A stretch of DNA of 64,000 nucleotides from Aeromonas dhakensis (GCF_000820305.1 NZ_CDBH01000072.1:1-64000), one strand, 5' to 3'; positions 32,838 through 42,042 are shown, numbered from the stretch's first letter. Notes: a model not told the origin generated them from the sequence alone. Translations and numbers: made by a program.

Positions 32838-34682
32838 TCAGGGCGTGCAGACCGGGCAGAGGGCGTAGGTGCCCTGCGGATCGTTGAAGCGGGTCAGCGG
32901 GTCCAGGCTGCGGTTCACCTCCACCAGCGCCTTGCCAAGGCCGGCCGGCAGCCAGCTCTGCAGGTGCGAAGCCAGCACCTGGGCGCTGCTGTCGAACAGC
33001 TGGCGCAGGAACTTGTCTTTGGCCGACTCTTCCTGCTCGATGGGGGCGACCTGCCACTCCTTGAGGTTGGCCAGCTCGGCTGCCGCCTTGATGGCCGCCT
33101 CCTGATCGCCAAACTCGTCCACCAGGCCCAGTGCCTTGGCGTCCTGGCCGGTCCAGACCCGGCCCTCGGCCGCTTTCTCGGTCTCTTCCGGGCTCAGGCC
33201 ACGGCCCTTGCTCACCAGACCGACGAAGCGCTGGTAGGTATCCTCCACGTTCAACTGGATCGCCTGGCCGACGTGTTCCGGCAGGGCACGGGTCAGGCCG
33301 ACGCCGACATAGTCGGTGGTGCCGACGCCGTCGGTGTGCACTCCGTACTGGGAGAGCGCCTTGTCGATGGTGGCGAACATGCCGAACACCCCGATGGAGC
33401 CGGTGAGGGTGGTGGGGGAGGCGAAGATCTTGTCCGCATCGGCGGAGATCCAGTAGCCACCGGAGGCGGCGTAGCTGCCCATGGAGATCACCACCGGCTT
33501 GCCGGCCTGCTTGAGGGCCAGCAGCTCGGCGCGGATCTGCTCGGCGGCGAAGGCGCTGCCGCCGGGGCTGTCAACCCGCAGCACCACGGCCTTCACCTTG
33601 TCGTCGCGGCGGGCATCGGCCAGCAGATCGGAGAGGCTGTCACCGCCGATGGTGCCGGCAGGCTGGACACCATCCATGATGGCGCCGCTGGCGACGATGA
33701 GGCCCACCTCATCCTTGCCGCTCTGGGGATACTGGTTCGGAATGGCGGCCAGGTATTCTTTCAGGCCAACCCCCTTCCAGCCGTGGTCATCGCTCTCGCC
33801 CACTTCCTTGATCACCGCCTGGGTCATCTCGTCGCGGGTCGCCAGCTGGTCCACCAGACCGTTGTCGAGGGCGTAGTTGGCCGCGTTGCCGCCGGCCTTG
33901 CGCAGCAGCTCGAGGAAGCGATCCTTGCCTGGCGCCACGGCGTCCGGTTCGATTTCACGCTGCTCGGCCACGTCGGCCACATAGGATTGCCACAGCTGAT
34001 CCAGCCAGCGCTGGTTCGCTTCCTTGCTCTCGGGAGACATCTCGTCACGGGTATAGGGTTCGACGAAAGACTTGTAGGTGCCGACCTTGAACACGTGCGG
34101 GGTGATGTTGAGCTTCTCCAGCGCCGACTTGTAGTAGGTCTGGTAGACGCCGAGCCCCTCGATCACCACGGCGCCGCTCTGGTTGAGCAGCACGTGATCG
34201 GCGTGGGCGGCCAGCAGGTACTGGCCCTGAGTGTAGAAGTCGGCCATGGCGATGACCGGCTTGCCGCTCTCCTTGAATGCATCGATGGCGTTCGCCACCT
34301 CCTGCAGTTTGGAGAAGCTGGTGCCCTGCAGCCCCTGGGGCTTGATCACCAGCGCCTTGATGCGATCGTCATCCTTGGCGTTCTTGATGGCCCACAGCAG
34401 ATCGGAGAGAACGATCTCGCTGGGCAGCTCGTCGCTGTTGTCCACCTGGCGCAGCAGCTGCACCGTGGGATCGGTTTGCGAGCGCTGTTCCACCAGTACG
34501 CCGGAGAGATTGAGGGTGAGGGCCCCTTCGATGGGGGCGCTGGGGGCCTCTTTCTGGCTGACGCTGAAGACGATGATCAAGACCACGACGAGAAACAGCA
34601 GATTGACCAGCATCAGCCGGGTGAAATTGAGCAGGCGCCACAGGCTGCGAAACAGCCAACCCAGACCTTTGAAAATAGACAT
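32838..34682 (-). CDS. sppA: Signal peptide peptidase (protease IV), long form
   Basis: A 614-residue inner membrane protease with one N-terminal helix (about 20-42) and a large periplasmic part of two S49 domains. The catalytic Lys is in FKVGTYKSFVEPY (about 200) in the first domain and the Ser in MGSYAASGGYW (about 405) in the second, the unusual cross-domain Ser/Lys dyad of SppA. It degrades signal peptides after cleavage. Length equals E. coli SppA (618). It is a single gene. Confidence 0.95.
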   Translation of the reverse strand: MSIFKGLGWLFRSLWRLLNFTRLMLVNLLFLVVVLIIVFSVSQKEAPSAPIEGALTLNLSGVLVEQRSQTDPTVQLLRQVDNSDELPSEIVLSDLLWAIKNAKDDDRIKALVIKPQGLQGTSFSKLQEVANAIDAFKESGKPVIAMADFYTQGQYLLAAHADHVLLNQSGAVVIEGLGVYQTYYKSALEKLNITPHVFKVGTYKSFVEPYTRDEMSPESKEANQRWLDQLWQSYVADVAEQREIEPDAVAPGKDRFLELLRKAGGNAANYALDNGLVDQLATRDEMTQAVIKEVGESDDHGWKGVGLKEYLAAIPNQYPQSGKDEVGLIVASGAIMDGVQPAGTIGGDSLSDLLADARRDDKVKAVVLRVDSPGGSAFAAEQIRAELLALKQAGKPVVISMGSYAASGGYWISADADKIFASPTTLTGSIGVFGMFATIDKALSQYGVHTDGVGTTDYVGVGLTRALPEHVGQAIQLNVEDTYQRFVGLVSKGRGLSPEETEKAAEGRVWTGQDAKALGLVDEFGDQEAAIKAAAELANLKEWQVAPIEQEESAKDKFLRQLFDSSAQVLASHLQSWLPAGLGKALVEVNRSLDPLTRFNDPQGTYALCPVCTP

Positions 34683-34812
34683 AGTCGCGTTATCGCCCTG
34701 TTAATGGGGAGGGAAGCGCCATTATTAACCAGTTGGCCGGTGAAATGCCATTTCCGCTTGGAGAGGATCGGAGCCGGTGAGTTCGGAACACGTCTGTTCG
34801 CCGAAAAATTGT

Positions 34813-34829
34813 CCAAACATTTGTTTGAA
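34813..34829 (+). promoter_or_regulatory. PsrA/FadR-like operator upstream of fadH
   Basis: CCAAAC-ATTT-GTTTGAA is an inverted repeat which fits the CAAAC-N4-GTTTG motif of the fatty-acid-responsive TetR-type regulator PsrA. It lies about 160 bases before fadH, a beta-oxidation gene. The regulator is not in the window; binding is inferred. Confidence 0.4.
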
Positions 34830-34989
34830 AAAGCATTTTTGATTCTTTACTCTAGCCTCGGTTTGATAACAAAAAATTAACTGGAGGCCCTGTGAGCCGC
34901 CCACCCATGCTGCCGCCTTGTTCCAGGCCTGAGTCCGGACGGCGGGGGATGGGCGTGGTGCCATCCAGCCCGGCCCCGACAAGGAGTTC

Positions 34990-37014
34990 ATGATGAGCCG
35001 TTACCCGACCCTGCTGACCCCCCTCGATCTGGGCTTTACCCAGCTGCGCAACCGCGTGTTGATGGGATCCATGCACACCGGCCTCGAAGAGGAGAAGGGG
35101 GGCTTTGACAAGCTGGCCGCCTTCTATGGCGAGCGGGCCCGGGGCGGGGTCGGCCTCATCGTGACCGGCGGCATCGCCCCCAACCTGCGTGGCCGACTGG
35201 TGCCCCACGGCTCCCAGCTGAGCTTTCCCTGGCAGGTGGCCAAGCACAAGAAGGTGACCAGTGCGGTGCATCAGGAGGGGGGCAAGATAGCGCTGCAGAT
35301 CCTCCATGCCGGCCGCTACGCCTATCATCCGTTCAGCCTGGCGCCGAGTGCCCTCAAGGCCCCCATCTCTCCGTTCAAGCCGCGCGCCATGAGCGAACGG
35401 CAGATCCGCGGCACCATCCGCGACTTCGCCTCCACCGCGCAACTGGCCAGGAGCGCGGGCTACGACGGGGTCGAGGTGATGGGCTCGGAAGGCTACCTCA
35501 TCAACCAGTTCATCTGCGAGCGCACCAACAAGCGCACCGACGGCTGGGGTGGTAGCAGCGAAAACCGCATGCGCTTCCCGGTGGAGATTGTCCGCGCCAT
35601 CCGCGAGCGGGTCGGGCCGGATTTCATCATCATCTTCCGCCTCTCCATGCTGGATCTGGTAGAGCAGGGCTCGACGCTGGAAGAGGTGATTGCGCTCGGC
35701 AAGGCGCTGGAGCAGGTGGGGGTCACTCTCATCAACACTGGCATCGGCTGGCACGAGGCGCGCATTCCCACCATCGCCACCAGCGTGCCGCGCGGCGCCT
35801 TCAGTTGGGTGACCGCCGAGCTGAAAAAACACCTCAAGGTGCCGCTTATTACCACCAACCGCATCAACACCCCAGAGGTGGCCGAGCGCATTCTGGCGGG
35901 CGGCGAGGCGGATATGGTCTCCATGGCGCGCCCCTTCCTGGCCGACCCCGAATTCGTCATCAAGGCCGCCGAGAACCGGGCGGACGAGATCAACACCTGC
36001 ATCGCCTGCAACCAAGCCTGCCTCGACCACATCTTCAAGCAGAAGCGGGCCTCCTGCCTGGTCAATCCGCGCGCCTGCTTCGAGACCGAACTCAACTTCG
36101 GCCGGGTGCCCCAGCCCAAGAAGCTGGCGGTAGTGGGGGCCGGCCCCGCCGGGCTGGCGTTTGCCTGCTACGCCGCCGAGCGTGGCCATCAGGTGAGCCT
36201 GTTCGATCAGGCCAGCGAAATCGGCGGTCAGTTCAACTTTGCCAAGCAGATCCCGGGCAAGGAGGAGTTTCACGAAACCCTGCGCTACTTTGCCAAGCGG
36301 CTGGAAAAGTGCGGCGTCGAGCTCTATCTGGGCCAGCGCCAGAGTGCCGAGAGCTTGCTTGGCGGCGGCTTTGACGAGGTGATCCTCGCCACCGGTATCC
36401 GCCCGCGCACCCCCAACATTCCGGGTATCGAGCATCCCAAGGTGCTGAGTTACCTGGACGTGCTGCGGGATCACAAGCCGGTGGGCGAGAAGGTGGCGGT
36501 GATCGGCGCCGGCGGCATCGGCTTCGACGTGGCCGAATATCTGGTGGAAAAACGGGTGGATGGGGGCCAGAGCCGGGATCACTGGCTCAAGGAGTGGGGC
36601 ATCGACAAGCAGCTCGGCGAGCGCGGCGGTCTGACGACCCCGGTGATCGACGCCCCCGAGCGCCAGATCTGGCTGCTCCAGCGCAAGGAGAGCAAGGTGG
36701 GCGATGGCCTGGGCAAGACCACTGGCTGGATCCACCGCACCGTCTTGAAGAACCGCAAGGTGGAGATGCTCTCCGGCGTGCAGTATCTGCGCATCGACGA
36801 CGAGGGGCTTCACATCCGGGTGGGCGACCAGCAGCTGTGCCTGCCGGTGGATCAGGTGATCATCTGCGCCGGCCAGGAGCCGCTCAAGGAGCTGCAGGCC
36901 GGTCTGCAGGCGGCGGGCAAGCCGGTACACATCATCGGCGGCGCCGACGTGGCCGCCGAGCTGGATGCCAAGCGCGCCATCCGCCAGGGGGCCGAGCTGG
37001 CGGCCCTCATCTAG
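34990..37014 (+). CDS. fadH: 2,4-dienoyl-CoA reductase (NADPH)
   Basis: A 674-residue flavin/iron-sulfur enzyme, the same length as E. coli FadH (672). An FMN-binding TIM barrel covers about residues 5-345 (LDLGFTQLRNRVLMGSMHTG; the catalytic His and Tyr are in ILHAGRYAYHP and GYLINQF). The [4Fe-4S] cysteines follow at about 337-355 (CIACNQACLDH and a later Cys). The C-terminal FAD/NADPH part has VVGAGPAGLAFACYA (about 379). It reduces 2,4-dienoyl-CoA during beta-oxidation of unsaturated fatty acids. The ATG has AAGGAG 6 bases upstream. Confidence 0.96.
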   Translation: MMSRYPTLLTPLDLGFTQLRNRVLMGSMHTGLEEEKGGFDKLAAFYGERARGGVGLIVTGGIAPNLRGRLVPHGSQLSFPWQVAKHKKVTSAVHQEGGKIALQILHAGRYAYHPFSLAPSALKAPISPFKPRAMSERQIRGTIRDFASTAQLARSAGYDGVEVMGSEGYLINQFICERTNKRTDGWGGSSENRMRFPVEIVRAIRERVGPDFIIIFRLSMLDLVEQGSTLEEVIALGKALEQVGVTLINTGIGWHEARIPTIATSVPRGAFSWVTAELKKHLKVPLITTNRINTPEVAERILAGGEADMVSMARPFLADPEFVIKAAENRADEINTCIACNQACLDHIFKQKRASCLVNPRACFETELNFGRVPQPKKLAVVGAGPAGLAFACYAAERGHQVSLFDQASEIGGQFNFAKQIPGKEEFHETLRYFAKRLEKCGVELYLGQRQSAESLLGGGFDEVILATGIRPRTPNIPGIEHPKVLSYLDVLRDHKPVGEKVAVIGAGGIGFDVAEYLVEKRVDGGQSRDHWLKEWGIDKQLGERGGLTTPVIDAPERQIWLLQRKESKVGDGLGKTTGWIHRTVLKNRKVEMLSGVQYLRIDDEGLHIRVGDQQLCLPVDQVIICAGQEPLKELQAGLQAAGKPVHIIGGADVAAELDAKRAIRQGAELAALI

Positions 37015-37038
37015 AAGAGGTTCAGGCACGGGAAAGCG

Positions 37039-37062
37039 AGAGGGGCGACAAGCCCCTCTTTG
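37039..37062 (+). terminator. Terminator after fadH
   Basis: AGAGGGGC GACAA GCCCCTCT followed by TTTG; short T-run, 22 bases after the stop. Confidence 0.75.
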
Positions 37063-37270
37063 CATAGGAAATCTCCTTGCTCTGGCAGAACCGGCGCTTG
37101 TGGCTTGACTGAAATTAACATAGGGTCAACAAATACCTGTCTGGCGTCATGAGGGATGTACCGCCAGACGGGGGCAGGCTCAGCAAGCCAGATATGCCCC
37201 CTTGGTGCCACCATTGGCCTGAACGTGTCGACCAATCCCCTCTCCCGGACAAGGCAATAAGGACATTACC

Positions 37271-39271
37271 ATGTGCCCGGCAACACCCATAAACCCAGTC
37301 TGCAACCCTGCTCCTCGTGTTGGCTCAGTCGCATTGGCGGTGATGCTGTATTGCTCACCGGCGTTGGCGGATCCAGCCGGCAGATTGATCTTTCTTGGCT
37401 GGACCAGCGATCAACTGCATTCGGTCTGGCTCTCAGCCGTGTCATCCGGCCAGTTTGAGGTGGAGTCGGCCAAGCAGGGGCAAGTCTATGACAACTGGAG
37501 TCAGGACCGCAGAGGCCTGCATCTGACCCTGTCACCCGAGGTACAAAACGGCGGTACCCACAAGCTATATGCCTATCTGGATACGACATCAGGTAAACGA
37601 GTCCTGCTCGATACGGATAACCAGCAAAATGGACATTTCACCTTTCCCGGTAATTTCACTCCGCCCACTCTGCCGACCAGGCCGCTCCCTCCTATCGCTG
37701 TTTTGCCTCCCGAGAGCGGTGTAACACCGCCGATAGGTACTCTGCCGCCACAGGGGATGATGCCGACCCGGCCCGGCGGCGTAACACCGCCGATGGGCAC
37801 TTTGCCGCCGCAGGGGATGATGCCGACTCGGCCCGGCGGCGTAACACCACCGATGGGCACTTTGCCGCCGCAGGGGATGATGCCGACCCGGCCTGGCGGC
37901 GTAACACCGCCGATGGGCACTTTGCCGCCGCAGGGGATGATGCCGACCCGGCCCGGCGGCGTAACACCACCGATGGGCATTTTGCCGCCGCAGGGGATGA
38001 TGCCGACCCTGCCCGGCGGCGTAACACCGCCGGTGGGCACTTTACCGCCACAGGGGATGATGCCGACCCGGCCCGGTGGCGTAACACCGCCGATGGGCAC
38101 TTTGCCGCCTCAGGGGATGATGCCGACCCGGCCCGGCGGCGTAACACCGCCGGTGGGCACTTTACCGCCACAGGGGATGATGCCGACCCTGCCCGGCGGC
38201 GTAACACCGCCGGTTGGCACTCTGCCGCCGCAGGGAGTGATGCCGACTCGACCCGGAGTTTTACAGCCGCCCACAGGTCTGCAGCCCACACCTGTGCTCC
38301 CGATGGTAACGCATCCGGCCGGAGAGCTGGCGAGCGAGCGCGCCTGGAATGAAACCAGATTGTGCGTCATGGCAGACGAGCGAGCACAGCTGCCGCCCAC
38401 TCTGCACGATCGATATCCGGATTGTTCCTCTTCCCGGGAGGCTGTGGTTGTGGTGGGGCAGCCACAGCCCAGACGCTGGGCCTTGTGGGGGGACGAGGTC
38501 TACTACGACATAGCGGATCACCGGGAAGGGAGCGATCTGTCCGGCAGTACCAATGTGTTTACCTTGGGGGCAGAGACTCGTCTCGATCAGGCTATGTCGC
38601 TGGGATTTGCCGTCTCCCGACTCGACAGCAAGGCAAGTGCCTTCGAAGGGGGAATGAGGCTGGCTGCAGGGGGCTACAATCTGGGCCCCTACTTCACTTA
38701 TCAATTGTCGAAACGCTGGATGCTGGATGCGACCCTGATGTATGGCTGGATGGACAACGAGCAAGGCTTGTTGTTTCTCAGCGGTGACTACGGTTCGACG
38801 TCCGTGAGCGGCAACCTGGGGGGCTCGGCCCAGTTCGAGTGGGACGCGTTCACCCTCCGTCCCCGACTAGCGATCAGTTACAGTCATGGCCGCAGTGACG
38901 GCTATCGGTTGCAAGGGGATTACCGTGGCCTTCCCCTGCAGCTGGAACGGGGGAGCGACAGTTACAACCAGGGCAACCTGACGGGGACGCTGGAGCTGAG
39001 CCGGCTCTATCATACCCGCGATGGTGTGCCGGTGATGCCTTATGGGGAACTGGGTCTCGATTATGGCTTTGAGAGACCTAACGATGGCTATATCCTGACG
39101 GGCAATCTGGACATGGCCCGCACCCAGCCGTTGAGCGGCACTATGCGGGTCGGGCTGCGCACTCTGCTGGGTGGAGACACCACGGTCACGGCCAGTACCG
39201 GTTATCTCAGCCTGGGTCAGGGGGGGCTGAATGTCTGGGAATGGAGGCTCAATCTTTCCAGGTCATTCTGA
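37271..39271 (+). CDS. Secreted repeat protein with C-terminal autotransporter-like beta-barrel
   Basis: A 666-residue surface protein. A signal peptide ends near ALA-D (residue 33). An N-terminal globular part (34-145; GRLIFLGWTSDQ, WLSAVSSGQFEVE) is followed by nine 20-residue Pro/Gly-rich repeats of the type GVTPPMGTLPPQGMMPTRPG (150-329), a linker with Cys pair, and a domain of about 250 residues that alternates polar and hydrophobic residues and ends in RSF. The last residue Phe and the repeated amphipathic strands (PYGELGLDYGFERP) match autotransporter beta-domains that insert in the outer membrane. The proline repeats probably form an extended stalk. The exact family was not recognised; adhesion or surface display is inference. 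A GGA is seen before the ATG. Confidence 0.75.
   Translation: MCPATPINPVCNPAPRVGSVALAVMLYCSPALADPAGRLIFLGWTSDQLHSVWLSAVSSGQFEVESAKQGQVYDNWSQDRRGLHLTLSPEVQNGGTHKLYAYLDTTSGKRVLLDTDNQQNGHFTFPGNFTPPTLPTRPLPPIAVLPPESGVTPPIGTLPPQGMMPTRPGGVTPPMGTLPPQGMMPTRPGGVTPPMGTLPPQGMMPTRPGGVTPPMGTLPPQGMMPTRPGGVTPPMGILPPQGMMPTLPGGVTPPVGTLPPQGMMPTRPGGVTPPMGTLPPQGMMPTRPGGVTPPVGTLPPQGMMPTLPGGVTPPVGTLPPQGVMPTRPGVLQPPTGLQPTPVLPMVTHPAGELASERAWNETRLCVMADERAQLPPTLHDRYPDCSSSREAVVVVGQPQPRRWALWGDEVYYDIADHREGSDLSGSTNVFTLGAETRLDQAMSLGFAVSRLDSKASAFEGGMRLAAGGYNLGPYFTYQLSKRWMLDATLMYGWMDNEQGLLFLSGDYGSTSVSGNLGGSAQFEWDAFTLRPRLAISYSHGRSDGYRLQGDYRGLPLQLERGSDSYNQGNLTGTLELSRLYHTRDGVPVMPYGELGLDYGFERPNDGYILTGNLDMARTQPLSGTMRVGLRTLLGGDTTVTASTGYLSLGQGGLNVWEWRLNLSRSF
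37718..38257 (+). repeat. Nine 60-bp in-frame tandem repeats (20 residues each)
   Basis: Nine units of exactly 60 bp, starting at codon 150 of the surface protein. Units differ by few substitutions (Met/Val/Ile at residue 6; Arg or Leu at residue 18) and units 2-4 encode identical peptides. Each unit carries GGCGGCGTAACACCGCC, a near-palindrome that can fold. Copy number change by slippage would keep the frame. Confidence 0.97.
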
Positions 39272-39308
39272 GCCTAGGCCCGACCTTTTCTCAATGAAGG
39301 AGATTTTG

Positions 39309-39857
39309 ATGGATGCACTGACGTTATTGCTCAACCGCCACTCCTGTGGCCGTCTGGCCGAGCCGGCTCCCGCCGGAGAGGTACTCGACAATATCCTCAA
39401 GGCCGGGCTGCGGGCGCCGGATCACGGCACCCTGACCCCCTGGCAGTTCATCCTGTTCGAAGGGGAGGGCCGCGAGCGGTTGGGCACCCTTTTGGCGGAA
39501 GCCGCCCGTAGCCGCGGTGAGGATGAAGAGAGCATCAAGAAGTGCCGGGAAGCTCCGCTGCGCGCGCCCCTGGTGATCGCGGTGGCGACCCGCCATCAGG
39601 AGCACCCCAAGGTGCCGCGGCTGGAGCAGGAGCTCTCCGCCGGCTGCGCCCTGATGGCGATGCAGATGGCGGCCCAGGCCCAGGGCTTCAACGGCATCTG
39701 GCGCTCCGGCTGGTTTATCTTTGACGAGCAGATCCAGGCCGGCCTTGGCCTTGGCACAGACGATCAGCTGGTGGGCTTCCTCTACCTCGGCACCCCCATG
39801 CTGGAGGCCCGCAAGCTGCGCGAGCTGCCGGTGAGCGAGTTCGTGCGTCGCTTCTAG
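39309..39857 (+). CDS. ydjA: NAD(P)H nitroreductase (YdjA-like)
   Basis: A 182-residue FMN-dependent nitroreductase. MDALTLLLNRHS and GLRAPDHGTLTPWQF at the N-terminus, the RAPLVIAVA strand, LEQELSAGCALMAMQMA and NGIWRSGW are in the same order and spacing as E. coli YdjA (183). Its physiological substrate is not known. AAGGAG lies 9 bases before ATG 39309; frames further upstream overlap the preceding gene. A terminator follows. Confidence 0.92.
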   Translation: MDALTLLLNRHSCGRLAEPAPAGEVLDNILKAGLRAPDHGTLTPWQFILFEGEGRERLGTLLAEAARSRGEDEESIKKCREAPLRAPLVIAVATRHQEHPKVPRLEQELSAGCALMAMQMAAQAQGFNGIWRSGWFIFDEQIQAGLGLGTDDQLVGFLYLGTPMLEARKLRELPVSEFVRRF

Positions 39858-39874
39858 TCTGATGGACTGTCGAT

Positions 39875-39902
39875 AAAGCCCTGACTTGTCAGGGCTTTTT
39901 TG
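39875..39902 (+). terminator. Terminator after ydjA
   Basis: AAAGCCCTGAC/GTCAGGGCTTTTTT, 10-bp stem, TT loop, T-run. Confidence 0.92.
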
Positions 39903-40242
39903 TTTCTGGCGACAGGCTGTACTGATAAATGAAAAATTGCCAAGAGGCAGGCCGTGGCTGGCAGGGAATTTTTTAAATAGTGAGATGCCGTTCTCAATCC
40001 TGGTTTATTACGCTATGTAAAACGTTTGCGCCTCGTTAATATCCCTGTGCCAGTTTAGAAGGTGACCCCTTCTAATTTTCTGCGATGAGAGTCGCAATTC
40101 CGTAGCACCTTTTTACAGCCCAACGTCTTGATGACATTGGGCTTCATTTTTATGGGCGTTTTTTAGGTACCTCTACCCTCAACCTCCTAGGACCGGAAAG
40201 GTCACCTTTTCCCCTTAATTCCGTAGTTTCCGGTGCGCGCCG
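39903..40242. ncRNA. Intergenic region with a possible small RNA (about 40030-40156)
   Basis: There is no gene in these 340 bases, but the sequence is structured. AGAAGGtgaCCCCTTCT (40057-40073) and GCGAtgagagTCGC (40082-40095) are hairpins, and AGCCCAACGTC/GACATTGGGCT (40117-40143) followed by TCATTTTTATG resembles a terminator. A TTAATAT at 40036-40042 could be a -10. Further on, ACCGGAAAGG ... TTTCCGGT (40192-40233) is another long dyad. AATTCCGTAG occurs twice (40096-40105 and 40218-40227), each 20-30 bases after a GGTSACC hairpin. I do not recognise any known RNA family. Confidence 0.35.
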
Positions 40243-40806
40243 CTAGCTTACCGGCGTCTTGCCTTTGGCGGGCAATACGCGGGCCGGGTTGCCGGCCACC
40301 CGGGCACCGGCCGGCACGTCTTTGGTGACCACGGCTCCGGCGCCCACGATGGCCTCCCGCCCTATGGTGACACCGGGCAGCAGAATGGCGCCGCCACCGA
40401 TCCAGACCCTGTCCTCGATGGTGACCGGCAGCGCGGTCTCCACCCCCTGAGTCCGCTCATCGGCATCCAGCGCGTGGGCGGCGGTATAGATCTGCACGTT
40501 CGGCCCTATCATCACCTCGGCGCCGATGCGAATGGGGGCGTTGTCCAGCAGGGTGGCTCCCATGTTGATGTAGCTGCGCTCGCCTAGGTGAATGTGGCGG
40601 CCATAGGTGCAGTAGAGGGGCGGGCAGATAAAGGCGCCCTGGGCCAGCTCGCCGACGATCTGCTGCAGCAGCGCCAGCTGTTCATCCTCCTCGTCGCTGC
40701 GATTGAAGCGGCGGTACAGGCGGGCCGTCTCCCGGCGCAACAGATCCAGTTCCGGTGCCATGCAGTTGTAAGGCTGGCTGGCGATCATCTTGTCGTACTC
40801 GGTCAT
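40243..40806 (-). CDS. Maltose/galactoside O-acetyltransferase-like protein (hexapeptide repeat)
   Basis: A 187-residue member of the LacA/Maa/NodL family. The N-terminal helical part (DKMIASQPYNCMAPELDLLR) is the Mac domain, followed by left-handed beta-helix hexapeptide repeats (about 60-180; IGPNVQIYTAAHALDADER carries the catalytic His; VWIGGGAILLPGVTIG). It would transfer acetyl from acetyl-CoA to a sugar hydroxyl; the true substrate is uncertain. CAGGAGCCCCC precedes the ATG. Confidence 0.88.
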   Translation of the reverse strand: MTEYDKMIASQPYNCMAPELDLLRRETARLYRRFNRSDEEDEQLALLQQIVGELAQGAFICPPLYCTYGRHIHLGERSYINMGATLLDNAPIRIGAEVMIGPNVQIYTAAHALDADERTQGVETALPVTIEDRVWIGGGAILLPGVTIGREAIVGAGAVVTKDVPAGARVAGNPARVLPAKGKTPVS

Positions 40807-40879
40807 GGGGGCTCCTGTGGCTTGTCTTTGTGGCGCCTGGGTTATACATGCTAGCGGCCCGGTCGCCGGATAACCGTGA

Positions 40880-41857
40880 TCAGCGGCCCGCTACGGGCAG
40901 CACCAGATTGGTCGGCCTGCCCTCGGCAAAGGCAATCAGGTTGTCAAAGGCGGCCTGAAAGTAGAGTTGGTAGCTGTTGCGCTCCACATAGCCGAGATGA
41001 GGCGTAGCCAGCACATTGGGCAGGCGCAGCAAAGGCTCGCTCTGCACCGTGGCGGGCTCTGCGTCGAACACGTCGAGGGCTGCGCGCCGGGTCGGGTTGG
41101 CGGCGAGTTCGGCATAAAGGGCGCCGGGCTCGACAAGCTCCGCCCGACTGACGTTGACCAGCAGGGAGTCGGCCTTCATCCGCGCGAGATCGGCGCGGGT
41201 CACGCAGCCACGGGTGGCCTCGTTCAGGCGCAGATGCAAAGAGAGGACGTCGGCCTCGCGAAAGAAGTTCTCCTTGTCACAGGCGCTGGCATGGCCATCC
41301 TGCTCGGCCTGCCGGCGGGAGCCCTCGCTGCCCCAGATCAGCACCGACATGCCGAAGGCCCGACCGTAACCGGCCACCAGTCTGCCAATCTTGCCGTAGC
41401 CCCAGATGCCGAGCGTCAGCCCCTGCAAGGTACGCCCCAGCCCCAGTGTGCCGGACTGCTGCCACTGCCCCTGGGCGAGGGCATGGCAATAGGCCGGGAG
41501 GTGGCGGGAGGCCGCCATGATGAGGGCCCAGCAGAGCTCGGCGGGCGCCACCGGGCTGCCGATGCCTTCGGCGACGGCCACCCCGTGGCGCTGACACAGG
41601 AGGGGGTCGATATGCTGGCTGATCTTGCCGGTCTGGCTGATGAGCCGAAGGGAGGGGAGTCTGCGCAGCAAGGCTTCGTCGATGCGGGTGCGCTCGCGGA
41701 TGAGCACCAGCGCCTCCACCCCTGCCAGCCTGGCGGCAAGGCGCTCGGGGTCAGGTTCGCTTCGGGTGAGAATGGTGACGTCGTGGCCCGCCAGGCGGGT
41801 AAAGCAGGGCAGATGACGCACCTGATCCTGATAGTCGTCCAGTATGGCAATCCGCAT
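40880..41857 (-). CDS. D-2-hydroxyacid dehydrogenase family protein
   Basis: A 325-residue NAD(P)-dependent dehydrogenase of the PGDH/formate dehydrogenase type. It has the dinucleotide motif GIWGYGKIGRLVAGYG (about 152-167), the catalytic Arg in VNVSRAELV, the Glu in DVFDAEP and the His in TPHLGY (about 290). Like other members it likely acts on a 2-oxo or 2-hydroxy acid; the substrate is not evident. ATG 41857 is chosen because GGAG lies 5 bases upstream; a GTG six bases before is less well placed. Confidence 0.88.
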   Translation of the reverse strand: MRIAILDDYQDQVRHLPCFTRLAGHDVTILTRSEPDPERLAARLAGVEALVLIRERTRIDEALLRRLPSLRLISQTGKISQHIDPLLCQRHGVAVAEGIGSPVAPAELCWALIMAASRHLPAYCHALAQGQWQQSGTLGLGRTLQGLTLGIWGYGKIGRLVAGYGRAFGMSVLIWGSEGSRRQAEQDGHASACDKENFFREADVLSLHLRLNEATRGCVTRADLARMKADSLLVNVSRAELVEPGALYAELAANPTRRAALDVFDAEPATVQSEPLLRLPNVLATPHLGYVERNSYQLYFQAAFDNLIAFAEGRPTNLVLPVAGR

Positions 41858-41984
41858 AAGCACTCCGTGTCGCAGGGGGGACTGGCGGCCTATCCTACCG
41901 GAAACGGGGTGAGCTGTGTGGTCAAATGAGCATGTATGGCGCTGGGTGGTGGAATCAGCGAAGAAGCGGCTGCCGCCGGCGGGC

Positions 41985-42020
41985 CGAAAACAGACGGGGC
42001 TCCCGTGTAGGAGCCCCGTT
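41985..42020 (-). terminator. Rho-independent terminator after prmA repeats
   Basis: ACGGGGCTCC/GGAGCCCCGT (41994-42003, 42010-42019), perfect 10-bp stem with CGTGTA loop; the - strand continues CTGTTTTCG, giving a T-run for prmA transcripts. Confidence 0.85.
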
Positions 42021-42042
42021 GATAGTTTGGCAAGTGCCGCTT

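Noticed and set aside
37573..38100. Long - strand frame across the 60-bp repeats (GGVTPPGRVGIIPCGGK units)
   Set aside because: It mirrors the repeat on the other strand through the near-palindrome; no start signal and the + strand protein has clear domains.
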